Notes: generated by a model not told the origin, from the letters alone. A stretch of 27,270 nt of DNA from Methylobacter sp. (GCF_023227905.1 NZ_JALOCF010000057.1:1-27270); one strand, 5' to 3'; positions 6,214 through 14,697 are shown, counted from the first letter of the stretch. Made by a program: numbers and translations.

Positions 6214-7488
6214 TTATACCCAATGGTTATCACGAGTCTCGCGCATCAAATACACAGCAAGCAGACTGATAGCCGCAGCCAGTGAGACATAACCGCCGAC
6301 CCAGGCCAACCCTCCCTCGGTTACCAACCGTTGCGCAATATAAGGTGCAAACGAAGCGCCTAGTATGCCGCCTAGGTTGTAAGCGGTTCCCGCACCGGTA
6401 TAGCGTACTTTGGAGGGAAACAGCTCCGGCAGCAAGGCGCCCATCGGCGCGAAGGTGGCTCCCATCAGGAACAGTTCCAATGACAAGAAAGCGGTAATCA
6501 TCAACGGTGAGCCGCTTTCCAGCATCGGCTTTAACAGGAAGCCGGACAGGAATGCGGCACTACCTGCGATCAGCAAGACGGGGCGTCGTCCGAATCGGTC
6601 ACCGGCCCACGCCGATAGCGGCGTGGCGGCGGCCATAAATAGTACTGCCACGCACAACATGCCGAGAAATTGCTGTCTTGGAATTTGCAGCGTGGTGGTG
6701 CCGTAGCTCAGAGAAAATACCGTTGAAATATAAAACAACGCATAACAGACCACCATCGCCATCGCTCCCAGCACCAGCGGAGCGGCATGGGATTTAAGTA
6801 TTTTCTTAATCGGCAAACCGACCTGCTGGTGCTGCTGTAATACTTTGGCAAATACCGGGGTTTCGGCCAAGGCCAGACGCACATACAAGCCGACCATGAC
6901 TAGCACCGAACTGGCAAGAAACGGGAGACGCCAGCCCCAATCTTTAAACTCTTGATCGCTCAGAAAATGAGCCAGCAGCAAAAAGCTACCGGTCGCCAAC
7001 AAAAAACCCACCGGCGGCCCCAGTTGGGGAAACATACCGAACCAGCCGCGCTTTCCTTCCGGCGCATTCTCCGTCGCCAGCAGCGCCGCCCCGCCCCACT
7101 CTCCGCCCAAGCCGATACCCTGGCCGAAACGCAGCAGGCACAACAACGCCGGAGCCCATGCGCCAATAGCGTCATAGCCCGGCAATACGCCGATCAATGT
7201 GGTGGAGATACCCATGACCAGCAGCGATGCGACCAAGGTGGTCTTGCGCCCGATGCGGTCGCCGAAATGTCCGAACAGCGTCGCGCCTAAAGGCCGGGTA
7301 AGGAAAGCCACGGAAAAGGTAAGAAAGGAGCTGAGCGCCTGGGTTGTTGGGTTGTCGCCGGGAAAAAAAACCGGACCGATAATCAAGGCCGCGGCCATGC
7401 CGTAGATGTAAAAATCGTAGAACTCGATAGCGGTACCGATGAAGCTAGCTAAGGCGATGCGGGTAACGGAGGGGGTAGTTTTGCTCAT
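6214..7488 (-). CDS. MFS transporter, metabolite:H+ symporter (MHS) family
   Basis: From the chosen ATG at 7488 (MSKTTPSVTRIALASFIG) the protein has 424 aa and twelve predicted membrane helices. The MHS signatures are clear. TAIEFYDFYIYGMAAAL is helix 1. GHFGDRIGRKTTL is the MFS loop 2-3 motif. RFGQGIGLGGEWGGAALL is helix 4-5. GWRLPFLAS follows helix 6, and GDRFGRRPVLL repeats the loop motif in the second half. Relatives import alpha-ketoglutarate, shikimate, proline/betaine or citrate with protons, and the substrate cannot be told here. The open frame extends to 7596, but its first ATG borders a REP-like repeat and the added residues are not helix 1-like, so the shorter start is preferred. 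No strong ribosome site supports either start. The nearest upstream gene is the 95-aa gene, beyond the repeat pair. Confidence 0.88.
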   Translation of the reverse strand: MSKTTPSVTRIALASFIGTAIEFYDFYIYGMAAALIIGPVFFPGDNPTTQALSSFLTFSVAFLTRPLGATLFGHFGDRIGRKTTLVASLLVMGISTTLIGVLPGYDAIGAWAPALLCLLRFGQGIGLGGEWGGAALLATENAPEGKRGWFGMFPQLGPPVGFLLATGSFLLLAHFLSDQEFKDWGWRLPFLASSVLVMVGLYVRLALAETPVFAKVLQQHQQVGLPIKKILKSHAAPLVLGAMAMVVCYALFYISTVFSLSYGTTTLQIPRQQFLGMLCVAVLFMAAATPLSAWAGDRFGRRPVLLIAGSAAFLSGFLLKPMLESGSPLMITAFLSLELFLMGATFAPMGALLPELFPSKVRYTGAGTAYNLGGILGASFAPYIAQRLVTEGGLAWVGGYVSLAAAISLLAVYLMRETRDNHWV

Positions 7489-7596
7489 GAATATCTTGAA
7501 CATCCGGTGCTGGGTGAATCCGCAGCTTGTTATTTTAAAAGCCGATTTTAACGAATGCGCCTGCTCAAGTTTTGGATCGACACTATGAACTTTCAT

Positions 7597-7658
7597 GTAG
7601 GGCGTGCCGTGCGCGCCAAAGGATAGAATACTAAAAAGGCGCGCATAGCGCGCCTTAC
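7597..7658. repeat. Inverted pair of REP-like palindromes, GC-rich variant
   Basis: Left unit 7597-7617: head GTAG, arms GGCGTGC/GCGCGCC, loop CGT. Right unit 7638-7658: arms GGCGCGC/GCGCGCC, loop ATA, tail TTAC. Twenty nt separate them. Arm bases differ from the other pairs while stems stay complementary. It lies between the 95-aa gene stop and the transporter start and may stabilise or end the upstream message. Confidence 0.75.
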
Positions 7659-7665
7659 ATTGCCA

Positions 7666-7953
7666 TTAGTCCAACTTAATCCAATCTTCCAGTGCATCGA
7701 TAATGGCTTTCGCCTGATCTTTGCTGGAAATATTGAACTTCGATTTTTGCTTGTATTCGCCGTTTTGTTTTTGATAACGGCGAATAGTATATTTATCAGG
7801 ACCGTATTCTTCCTTGGCTCGATTCCAGTCTTGATAACGGTACATAACCGTAGCCCATGCACCTTTGGTCAGCACTTTTTTGTCCAGTTCCTTGACTGTC
7901 TCAATGCCGCCGTCTTCGTAAGTTACTGTCAATTCGTCTACTGTTTCAGCCAT
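7666..7953 (-). CDS. Uncharacterised 95-aa protein downstream of purA
   Basis: MAETVDELTVTYEDGGIE opens a small acidic-to-neutral soluble protein. It continues TVKELDKKVLTKGAWATVMY, RYQDWNRAKEEYGPDKYTIR, a lysine/glutamine-rich turn and a C-terminal helix KDQAKAIIDALEDWIKLD. I do not recognise a named family. The alternating strand pattern and the YRYQDWNRAKEEYGPDKY stretch suggest a compact beta-rich domain ending in a helix. The ATG follows CTGGAG at proper spacing. It begins 30 nt after the purA stop in the same direction, so it is probably the last gene of the hfq-to-purA transcript. A REP-like pair follows its stop by 8 nt. Codon use looks like that of its neighbours. Confidence 0.75.
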   Translation of the reverse strand: MAETVDELTVTYEDGGIETVKELDKKVLTKGAWATVMYRYQDWNRAKEEYGPDKYTIRRYQKQNGEYKQKSKFNISSKDQAKAIIDALEDWIKLD

Positions 7954-7983
7954 GTTAACTCCAGGTAATTAGGCAACAGCCGT

Positions 7984-9276
7984 TCAGGCGAACGGGTGTT
8001 CCAGGATAATTGTTTCGTCTCTATCAGGACCTGTTGACAGAATGGCAATCTTAACGCCTACCAGCTCTTCAATTCTCTTGATATAGGCTTTGGCATTGTC
8101 AGGCAGCGCATTGAAATCAGTAACGCCCGCGGTCGTACCTGTCCAGCCCGGCATTTCTTCAATAATTGCATGACATTCTTCATACTGATCCGCGCCTAAT
8201 GGAGCTGTTTCAGTAACGGTGCCGTTAAGCCGGTAAGCGTTGCAAATACCGACTTTTTTCATGCCATCAAGTACGTCCAGCTTGGTTAAGCAAATGCCGC
8301 TGAGGCTATTGATTTTTGCCGATTTGCGCATGGCGACCGCATCAAACCAGCCGGTGCGGCGTTTGCGCCCGGTCGTAGCGCCAAACTCATGCCCTACAGT
8401 ACCTAAGTGATCGCCGTCCGCATCATGTAATTCGGTCGGGAATGGGCCGTTTCCTACGCGTGTCGAATAGGCTTTGGTAATGCCCAGTACATAATCGAGA
8501 TCAAGAGGGCCGATGCCGGTACCGGTAGCGGCGCCGCCAGCGGTGGTGCTGGACGAAGTCACGTAAGGAAAAGTACCATGATCTATATCCAACAGAGCGC
8601 CTTGAGCGCCTTCGAATAACAGGTTTTTGCCTTGATCCTGGTATTTGTACAAAACCTCGCTGACATCAGTCAGCATGGGCTTGATTTGTTCGCCCAGCTT
8701 CAACGCCTCTTCAAGGCCTGTTTGATAATCGATTGGCTCAACATGGTAGTAATTGGTCAGCATGAAGTTGTGGTATTCAACCAGTTCCTTAAACCTTTCG
8801 GCGAAAACCGCAGGATTCAAAAAGTCTCCGGCGCGCAAGCCTCTACGCGCGGCTTTGTCTTCATACGCAGGCCCAATGCCGCGACCGGTCGTGCCGATCG
8901 CTTTGTTGCCACGGGCTATTTCGCGCGCCTTGTCAATGGCGACATGAACCGGCAATATCAGTGTGCAGGCTTCACTGATCAACAATCTGTTTCTAACAGG
9001 GATACCGGCTTTTTCCAGCAATTCAATTTCTTCCAGCAGGGCGTTAGGAGATAAAACCACGCCATTGCCGATCATGCATTGCACATTTTCCCGAAGGATG
9101 CCGGACGGAATAAGATGCAGAACCGTCTTTTCCCCCTGTATAACCAGCGTATGTCCCGCATTGTGGCCGCCTTGAAAACGAATCACAGCCTCCGCTTGCT
9201 CCGTTAACAAATCAACCAGTTTACCTTTTCCCTCGTCACCCCATTGGGTACCGATGACAACAACATTTTTTCCCAT
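7984..9276 (-). CDS. purA: Adenylosuccinate synthetase
   Basis: The 430-aa protein has the standard length and all landmarks. The P-loop-like VVVIGTQWGDEGKGKLVDLL contains the catalytic Asp14. QGGHNAGHTLV contains His42. TTGRGIGPAYEDKAARRG is the IMP loop. LLFEGAQGALLDIDHGTFPY and VTSSSTTAGGAATGTG lie in the core. The C-terminal part has GRKRRTGWFDAVAMR and LTKLDVLD (guanine recognition). It makes adenylosuccinate from IMP, aspartate and GTP, the first committed step to AMP, in the cytoplasm. It follows hisZ by 15 nt, as in many gammaproteobacteria. The start has only a weak GGAA ribosome site, so coupling to hisZ translation is plausible. Confidence 0.98.
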   Translation of the reverse strand: MGKNVVVIGTQWGDEGKGKLVDLLTEQAEAVIRFQGGHNAGHTLVIQGEKTVLHLIPSGILRENVQCMIGNGVVLSPNALLEEIELLEKAGIPVRNRLLISEACTLILPVHVAIDKAREIARGNKAIGTTGRGIGPAYEDKAARRGLRAGDFLNPAVFAERFKELVEYHNFMLTNYYHVEPIDYQTGLEEALKLGEQIKPMLTDVSEVLYKYQDQGKNLLFEGAQGALLDIDHGTFPYVTSSSTTAGGAATGTGIGPLDLDYVLGITKAYSTRVGNGPFPTELHDADGDHLGTVGHEFGATTGRKRRTGWFDAVAMRKSAKINSLSGICLTKLDVLDGMKKVGICNAYRLNGTVTETAPLGADQYEECHAIIEEMPGWTGTTAGVTDFNALPDNAKAYIKRIEELVGVKIAILSTGPDRDETIILEHPFA

Positions 9277-9291
9277 AATTATTCCAAAAAA

Positions 9292-10497
9292 CTAAGCTAA
9301 GGCTCTTACGAACCAGTTTTGATGATCTTGTTCCAAGACGGATGTACAACCAAGTTCTTGTGCAGTCCCGGTTTGCCCCGGCAGTTGCTGAACAACTGCC
9401 AGTCCCTCGGCGCGTAAATCCCTGATTTTTTCATGCAGCGCTTTATCGTCTCCGTGCGGAGCGAAAATCAAGGCTTTCGGTTCTTTTTTGTAAGACGCTT
9501 TACCTAGTGCCGACAGTACTTTCAAGTCCGCGCTAAAGCCGGTCGCAGCACGCGCGCGCCCAAAAATAGCGCCGATATTGTCATAGCGACCGCCTCTGGC
9601 AATCTCTCTGCCTACCGACGGTACGAAAGCGGCAAAAACCACGCCGGTGTGATAATGGTAACCGCGTAACTCGGCCAAATCGAAACTGACCGGTAATGAC
9701 GGGAAATTAGCCGTCAGTTTGTCTGCAATCGCCTCCAAATCCGCTAAAGCCTGTTTGACTTCGCCATTAGCCGTCGCTAAAACGGCCCGGGCTTTGGCAA
9801 TGGTTTCCTTACCGCCATTCAGTTCCGGCAGTTTCAGGAACATCGCCTTGAGCTCGCTATCGATGCTGTAGCAGGCCATCAATTCCTGAAGCTCCGGTCT
9901 GGCCTTGCGCTGCAACACGTCAAACAATTCTGCTTCCTGCACGTCAGTTAACCCAGCCTGCCTTGACAATGCCCGATAGATACCGACATGGCCCAAATCA
10001 AGATGCACATTTTGCACCCCGGACATCGCCAACATTTCCAGCATCAGGCTTATGACTTCGACATCGCTTTCCTTGCCGGCGTGACCATAAAGCTCCGCAC
10101 CTATCTGCACCGGGCTTCTGGTTTTGCTAAGCGGATCGCATTTGGTATGCAAAATAGTGCCGGTATAGCAAAGACGGGTCGGCCATTCGGCATTAATATT
10201 ATGCGCATCGATTCTGGCAACCTGCGGCGTCATATCCGCCCTCACCCCGAGCATTTCACCGCTGACCTGATCGGTCAGCTTGAAGGTTTGCAATTCCAGA
10301 TCGTGTCCTGAACCGGTTAACAAGGAATCCAGGTAATCTATAAAAGGAGGAATAACTAATTCATATCCCCAGCAAGCAAATGTATCCAATATCTTACGGC
10401 GCAAGCTTTCAAGATGCTTAGCCTCTTCCGGCAAAATCTCTTCTATGCCGTCGGGCAAAAGCCAAGAGTCTTTTTGTTGCATGTTTTGTATGTCCAC
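9292..10497 (-). CDS. hisZ: ATP phosphoribosyltransferase regulatory subunit
   Basis: The 401-aa protein resembles a histidyl-tRNA synthetase catalytic domain. It begins WLLPDGIEEILPEEAKHLES, and motif 2-like TRLCYTGTILHTK lies near residue 117. LAELRGYHYHTGVVFAAFV and SVGREIARGGRYDNIGAIFG correspond to the HisA/HisB motifs. It lacks the anticodon-binding domain of HisS, which separates HisZ from the synthetase. HisZ assembles with short-form HisG and enables feedback control of the first histidine step. Its place between hflC and purA is the usual one. The upstream hflC-hisZ gap holds two hairpins, so hisZ expression may be reduced or driven separately. Confidence 0.95.
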   Translation of the reverse strand: MDIQNMQQKDSWLLPDGIEEILPEEAKHLESLRRKILDTFACWGYELVIPPFIDYLDSLLTGSGHDLELQTFKLTDQVSGEMLGVRADMTPQVARIDAHNINAEWPTRLCYTGTILHTKCDPLSKTRSPVQIGAELYGHAGKESDVEVISLMLEMLAMSGVQNVHLDLGHVGIYRALSRQAGLTDVQEAELFDVLQRKARPELQELMACYSIDSELKAMFLKLPELNGGKETIAKARAVLATANGEVKQALADLEAIADKLTANFPSLPVSFDLAELRGYHYHTGVVFAAFVPSVGREIARGGRYDNIGAIFGRARAATGFSADLKVLSALGKASYKKEPKALIFAPHGDDKALHEKIRDLRAEGLAVVQQLPGQTGTAQELGCTSVLEQDHQNWFVRALA

Positions 10498-10498
10498 T

Positions 10499-10527
10499 CA
10501 AACAAAACGCCCCGCATGCGGAGCGTT
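10499..10527 (-). terminator. Probable intrinsic terminator or attenuator between hflC and hisZ
   Basis: On the minus strand, stem AACGCTCCGC / GCGGGGCGTT with an AT core (10506-10527) is followed by TTGTTTG. One T-G wobble is present. It comes right before the hisZ ATG (10497), so complete termination there would cut off hisZ and purA. Partial termination or mRNA processing is more likely. Confidence 0.5.
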
Positions 10528-10536
10528 GGTTACTGG

Positions 10537-10560
10537 TTCCCAGGCATAAAAGCCTGGGAA
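10537..10560 (-). other. Hairpin just after the hflC stop
   Basis: Perfect 9-bp stem TTCCCAGGC / GCCTGGGAA with a 6-nt loop, beginning 12 nt after the hflC stop. No U-run follows. With the second hairpin 10 nt further it forms a double stem-loop that could protect the hflKC message from 3' exonucleases. Confidence 0.55.
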
Positions 10561-10572
10561 TCTGGTCTTAAA

Positions 10573-11427
10573 TTATTTCTGCTGTTTAAAATATCTAAAG
10601 AAGTCTGAATCGGGATCAAGCACCATCATACTTGAACTCGAAAATGTCTTTTTATAAGCATTCAAGCTGCGGTAGAAAGTGAAAAATTCAGCATCTTCGC
10701 CATAGGCTTTGGCATAGATTTCGGCAGATTTTGCATCGCCTTCACCGCGAATTTTTTCCGCATCACGGAATGCATTCGCCATAGTGACAACCCGTTGCCT
10801 GTCGGCATCGGCACGAATTCTTTCCGCCGCTTCCGCACCCTGCGAACGAAACTCGCGGGCAACTCGTTCACGCTCTGCTTCCATTCGACGGTACACGGAA
10901 CTGCTGACTTCATCCGGCAAATCAATTCGCATGACTTGAACATCTATAATTTCCATGCCCAAGTTAGCTGCAAGAGGTTTAGCGTTTTTAATCAACACTT
11001 CACGAATAACCTGGCGATCTGTTGACAGCAGTTGTTTGATATTTCGCTTACTAAACTCTCCCCGAAAAGCATCTTTAATGATTTGATCCAAGCGCAAATT
11101 AGCCTGGTCTATATCACCTGCAACTACCGTGTAAAAAGTGGTCACGTCACCGATACGCCATTTAACGAAAGAATCGACAATAACGTTTTTCTTTTCAGCG
11201 GTTAAAAACCGTTCCGGCTTGGCATCCATCGTTTGAATGCGTTTATCAAACTTTTTTATATTGTTGATAACCGGCAATTTAAAATGCAGTCCAGGCTCGT
11301 AATCATTCTTTACAATCTCACCCAAACGAAACTTGATTGCCTTTTCTGTTTCACTGACGGTAAATACGCACATCATAATGATGAACAACAATGCGCCCAA
11401 GCTTACCAATATTTTATTCTGTGTCAT
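10573..11427 (-). CDS. hflC: HflC, FtsH-protease modulator subunit
   Basis: The 284-aa protein has one N-terminal membrane helix (about residues 8-24, SLGALLFIIMMCVFTVSETE). An SPFH/band-7 domain follows: KAIKFRLGEIVKNDYEPGLH, then FDKRIQTMDAKPERFLTAEK, and VVDSFVKWRIGD-type strands. A long charged coiled-coil follows (RRMEAERERVAREFRSQGAE, AAERIRADADRQRV). The end YRSLNAYKKTFSSSSMMVLD is typical of HflC. With HflK it builds a membrane cage around FtsH hexamers and limits proteolysis of membrane substrates. Its ATG overlaps the hflK stop (TAATG), so the two subunits are translationally coupled and made in similar amounts. Confidence 0.96.
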   Translation of the reverse strand: MTQNKILVSLGALLFIIMMCVFTVSETEKAIKFRLGEIVKNDYEPGLHFKLPVINNIKKFDKRIQTMDAKPERFLTAEKKNVIVDSFVKWRIGDVTTFYTVVAGDIDQANLRLDQIIKDAFRGEFSKRNIKQLLSTDRQVIREVLIKNAKPLAANLGMEIIDVQVMRIDLPDEVSSSVYRRMEAERERVAREFRSQGAEAAERIRADADRQRVVTMANAFRDAEKIRGEGDAKSAEIYAKAYGEDAEFFTFYRSLNAYKKTFSSSSMMVLDPDSDFFRYFKQQK

Positions 11428-12629
11428 TAGCGTCCCCTTGCGTCACGGCCGCGAGTTGTAGTGCGCACAGCGGGAGGTTGTGCTGATTCAACCGATGTCT
11501 GAGCAGGTTGTTCCGCTGTACTTTGAGGAACATTGGGTTGTTGAATCGAAGGCTGATGCTGAATCATTTTATCTAATGGCAAATAAAGCATGTTATTGCC
11601 GCCTTTAACGTCAACCATAACGGTATTGGTTCCAGTGAATACGGATTCCATGGATTCAATATATAGACGCTTTCTGGTCACATCCGGCGCTTTGCTGTAT
11701 TCCGCAAGCAATTTGGAAAAACGGTTGGATTCACCTTCTGCCTGAGCAATTACCTGTTCTTTATAGCCTTCGGCTTCTTGTATTTTCCTTGCCGCAGCGC
11801 CACGTGCCTTCGGCACAACATCATTAGAATAGGCTTCAGCCTCATTAATCAGGCGTTGCTCATCTTCACGAGCCTTAATGGCGTCTTCGAATGCGTTTTG
11901 TACCTGTTCAGGCGGCTGTGCATCTTGAAGATTGACACTGGTAATCTGGATACCTGATTTGTAATTATCCATAACCTCCTGAATTTCCTTTTTAATCTGG
12001 GCCACAACTTCACTGCGGCCTTCGGTTAAAACAAAGTCCATTTCGCTGCTGCCAATTACACCGCGTTGCGCGCTTTCAGTGACTTGTTTTAAGGTAGCGG
12101 CAGGATTTACTATGTTGAACACAAAGTCCTTTGCATCTTTAACTTGGTACTGTACTGCCAAACGAATGTCGACAATATTTTCATCTTTAGTCAGCATTAG
12201 CGCTTCTTTCGGCACCGAACCAAGGCCCTGCTCAGTTCCACCGCTACGGTAACCTACTTCGATATAGCGCTGTTGTTTGACATCAACGATATCAACCCGC
12301 TCAATCGGCGCAGGCAAATGCCAATTCAAACCCGATTGGGTCGTGGCAACATACTTACCGAACCGGGTTTCAACACCATGCGTACCTTCATTGATAATAT
12401 AAAAGCCGCTTAGCCCCCATAAGACTAATGCGCCCACAACGAGGTAGCCAAGACTTCTCCATGGAGGAGTACCGGAAGAGCTGCCATCGCCTCCTTGTCC
12501 GCCGCGAAAAAAACCACTTAACTTTTCTTGCAACGAACGTATTGCTTCGTCTAGATCGGGTGGCCCTTTTTGGTCACCACGACCGCTCCAGGGGTCTTTC
12601 TTATCGCCGCCAGGCTCATTCCAGGACAT
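11427..12629 (-). CDS. hflK: HflK, FtsH-protease modulator subunit
   Basis: The 400-aa protein begins with the glycine-rich cytoplasmic tail of HflK (MSWNEPGGDKKDPWSGRG, then FFRGGQGGDGSSSG). One membrane helix follows at about residues 60-79 (LGYLVVGALVLWGLSGFYII). The SPFH domain shows GTHGVETRFGKYV, GLNWHLPAPIERVDIV and LTKDENIVDIRLAVQYQVKD. A coiled-coil (AYSNDVVPKARGAAARKIQE) leads to ESMESVFTGTNTVMVDVKGG. The low-complexity Gln/Pro/Ser/Arg tail is usual. It partners HflC in the FtsH-regulating complex. The gene starts 180 nt after hflX, a gap that contains a long inverted repeat and possibly its own promoter. A second ATG inside is not needed. Confidence 0.96.
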   Translation of the reverse strand: MSWNEPGGDKKDPWSGRGDQKGPPDLDEAIRSLQEKLSGFFRGGQGGDGSSSGTPPWRSLGYLVVGALVLWGLSGFYIINEGTHGVETRFGKYVATTQSGLNWHLPAPIERVDIVDVKQQRYIEVGYRSGGTEQGLGSVPKEALMLTKDENIVDIRLAVQYQVKDAKDFVFNIVNPAATLKQVTESAQRGVIGSSEMDFVLTEGRSEVVAQIKKEIQEVMDNYKSGIQITSVNLQDAQPPEQVQNAFEDAIKAREDEQRLINEAEAYSNDVVPKARGAAARKIQEAEGYKEQVIAQAEGESNRFSKLLAEYSKAPDVTRKRLYIESMESVFTGTNTVMVDVKGGNNMLYLPLDKMIQHQPSIQQPNVPQSTAEQPAQTSVESAQPPAVRTTTRGRDARGR

Positions 12630-12753
12630 AACTTTACTCCATATAGGTTACTTAAACTTTCACACATCCCGCAGGATGATTTCAACTTTCAGAACGAATT
12701 ACCATTCCTTAAGCGTACTGAATCATGCTTGTATTCTATCGTAATTATCCGTA

Positions 12754-12807
12754 AAAGGCGAAAGACACAAGGCTAAAGCTTAAAAACCTCCGATCCCTTT
12801 CGCCTTT
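12754..12807 (-). terminator. Long inverted repeat after hflX, possible terminator
   Basis: Eleven-bp arms AAAGGCGAAAG / CTTTCGCCTTT (12797-12807 and 12754-12764) start one base after the hflX stop and enclose a 32-nt loop. On the minus strand the second arm continues as TTTTAC. The loop is large for a classic intrinsic terminator. It may act as attenuator between hflX and hflK. Confidence 0.4.
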
Positions 12808-12808
12808 A

Positions 12809-14074
12809 CTAAAGCATTTTTTCATTTTCGACAGATCTTAGTACGCCCAAATATTTTGTATCAATTTCAATCACTAGTTCACAGGCACCAAAATCATCAG
12901 TTTTCTCGCTAATTATTTTGGCACATGCAAATAATTTCGCCCTTATATCCCCTTGATCGGGCTGTAAGTAACACTTTACTTTAACTTTGGTATTTGAAAA
13001 TATCTCGGCCAGCGCCTGATAAAGCAGGTCAACACCAGCTCCGGTTTCGGCGGACAACCATACCCGAACAGGATTACCGACATCATCCCGCTCAATCCGC
13101 GGTTGGATATCGGGCAATAAATCTATTTTGTTGAAAACTTCAAGTTGCCTGACTTCATTAGCCTTGATATCTTCAAGTACCTGCTTGACCTGGTAAATCG
13201 TCTCAGCCCTGTCCTCACTGCTGGCATCGATAACATGCAACAATAAATCCGCCTCAGTGGCTTCCTGCAACGTAGATTTGAACGCCGCCACCAGCTCATG
13301 CGGTAAATGACGTATAAAACCCACAGTGTCGGCCAACACAATTTCGCTATTGTTGGGCAGTTTGCAACTGCGCAAGGTCGGATCCAAGGTAGCAAACAAC
13401 TGATCCGCTACGTAAATGTCCGCACCGGTCAGCTTATTAAATAAGGTCGACTTACCGGCATTGGTATAACCCACCAAAGAAACCGATGGAACTTCAGCCT
13501 TTTTTCTTTTACTGCGCCCTTGATGCCGTTGCTTATCAACTTTATCTAAACGCTGTTGAATCTGCTTAATGCGCAAACCCAATAAGCGTCTGTCGGTTTC
13601 GAGCTGAGTTTCACCCGGCCCACGAAGCCCGATACCGCCTTTTTGACGCTCCAAATGTGTCCAGCCCCGGACCAGCCGTGTCGATAGATGTTGTAATTGG
13701 GCTAATTCAACCTGCAATTTACCTTCAAAAGTTTGCGCGCGCTGGGCAAAAATATCAAGAATCAGCCCGTTTCTATCAACCACCCGAACGCCCAAGAACC
13801 CCTCAAGATTCCTCTCCTGGCTGGGTGAAAGCGGGTGATTAAATAAAACGATATCGGCTTCATAGGTTTCGATAATGCCTTTAAGTTCTTCAAGCTTACC
13901 TTTGCCGACAAAATATTTTGGATCAGGCTTTTTACGACTGCCTGTTACAACATAAACAGGATCTGTTCCTGCGGACTTAGCCAACTCTTTTAATTCTAAA
14001 AGATCTTCCTGCATGGAATGAAGTGTCAAATGAACAAGCACAGCTCGTTCGCCTGATTCGGGACGATCAAACAA
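12809..14074 (-). CDS. hflX: HflX, ribosome-associated GTPase
   Basis: The 421-aa protein has the HflX order. The N-terminal domain (VGKGKLEELK, FNHPLSPSQERNLE, VVDRNGLILDIFAQRA) is followed by a linker helix with GRGPGE-type LRGPGETQLETDRRLL. The G domain has G1 GYTNAGKST at 202-210, G3 DTVGF at 249-253 and G4 NKID at 315-318. The C-terminal domain ends near residue 421. HflX splits stalled 70S ribosomes and is used in stress recovery. The start is TTG at 14072-14074: the preceding in-frame codon is TAA, and FDRPESGERAVLVH is the family N-terminus, so no longer start exists. A GGGG lies upstream. It follows hfq by 105 nt without an evident terminator. Confidence 0.97.
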   Translation of the reverse strand: MFDRPESGERAVLVHLTLHSMQEDLLELKELAKSAGTDPVYVVTGSRKKPDPKYFVGKGKLEELKGIIETYEADIVLFNHPLSPSQERNLEGFLGVRVVDRNGLILDIFAQRAQTFEGKLQVELAQLQHLSTRLVRGWTHLERQKGGIGLRGPGETQLETDRRLLGLRIKQIQQRLDKVDKQRHQGRSKRKKAEVPSVSLVGYTNAGKSTLFNKLTGADIYVADQLFATLDPTLRSCKLPNNSEIVLADTVGFIRHLPHELVAAFKSTLQEATEADLLLHVIDASSEDRAETIYQVKQVLEDIKANEVRQLEVFNKIDLLPDIQPRIERDDVGNPVRVWLSAETGAGVDLLYQALAEIFSNTKVKVKCYLQPDQGDIRAKLFACAKIISEKTDDFGACELVIEIDTKYLGVLRSVENEKML

Positions 14075-14179
14075 TTAAATACCCCATAGAAACAATTGTA
14101 AAAACTTTTATTTTTCGTGTGGATGCTACTGCGTGACGGGTTTGCCGGCAGCAATGAACACGCGCACGCCAAGGGTTAA

Positions 14180-14419
14180 TTATTCGTCGCCGGATTCATT
14201 ATCATGAGTCAGCTTTACAGCTTTACTCGGCACAATGGTAGATATAGCATGTTTGTAAACCATCTGGCTTGAGGTGTTTTTTAGCATAACCACGTACTGA
14301 TCAAATGAATCTACCTTACCCTGTAACTTGATCCCGTTAACAAGGAAAATAGAAACAGGCGTATGCTCTTTTCTAAGTGCATTTAAAAAATTGTCCTGTA
14401 AATTTTGACCTTTTGACAT
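14180..14419 (-). CDS. hfq: Hfq, RNA chaperone
   Basis: The 79-aa protein has the complete Hfq core. GQNLQDNFLNALRKEHTPVS with Gln8 and the alpha-helix leads to Sm1 (VSIFLVNGIKLQGKVDSFDQ, YVVMLKN) and Sm2 (MVYKHAISTIVPSK with the YKHA motif). The C-terminal tail is only about 12 residues, acidic (HDNESGDE) and much shorter than in enteric bacteria. The protein forms a hexameric ring that pairs small RNAs with mRNAs. The ribosome site AAGGAG is strong. It opens the hflX-hflK-hflC-hisZ-purA cluster. The usual upstream partner miaA is absent from the window, and a class I fumarase gene occupies that side. AT-rich DNA at 14420-14580 probably carries its promoter, which I cannot place exactly. Confidence 0.97.
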   Translation of the reverse strand: MSKGQNLQDNFLNALRKEHTPVSIFLVNGIKLQGKVDSFDQYVVMLKNTSSQMVYKHAISTIVPSKAVKLTHDNESGDE

Positions 14420-14468
14420 CCGATTTCTCCTTATTATTTTAAAACTATTGATTAAGATAACTGCAATT

Positions 14469-14490
14469 ACAAATCAATACAAATCAATAC
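14469..14490. repeat. Small tandem repeat upstream of hfq
   Basis: The unit ACAAATCAAT occurs twice in a row and is followed by AC. It lies 50-70 nt upstream of the hfq start. The surrounding 278-nt gap between fumarase and hfq is AT-rich and holds no other gene I can support. Confidence 0.45.
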
Positions 14491-14697
14491 TCCAGTTTCA
14501 GAATATTTTTAGCTAAAACTGTGCACATTTTGAGTTTTTCCTGATATTACCTTGCAACCACAAAATACAATGGGGGTACATTTTTATAATTTCAAGCGGG
14601 GGGCCCGACCTTCGACGCGATCTTTACGGCCATTTTTATCCAGCGTTTTGCTGAAACCACTAGCTTTAAACCCCGTCAGACCACTAAACAAACAAAT

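Noticed and set aside
7489..7596. N-terminal extension of the MHS transporter
   Set aside because: The added 36 residues start at the edge of a REP-like repeat and are not conserved-looking. The start at 7488 begins the normal first helix.
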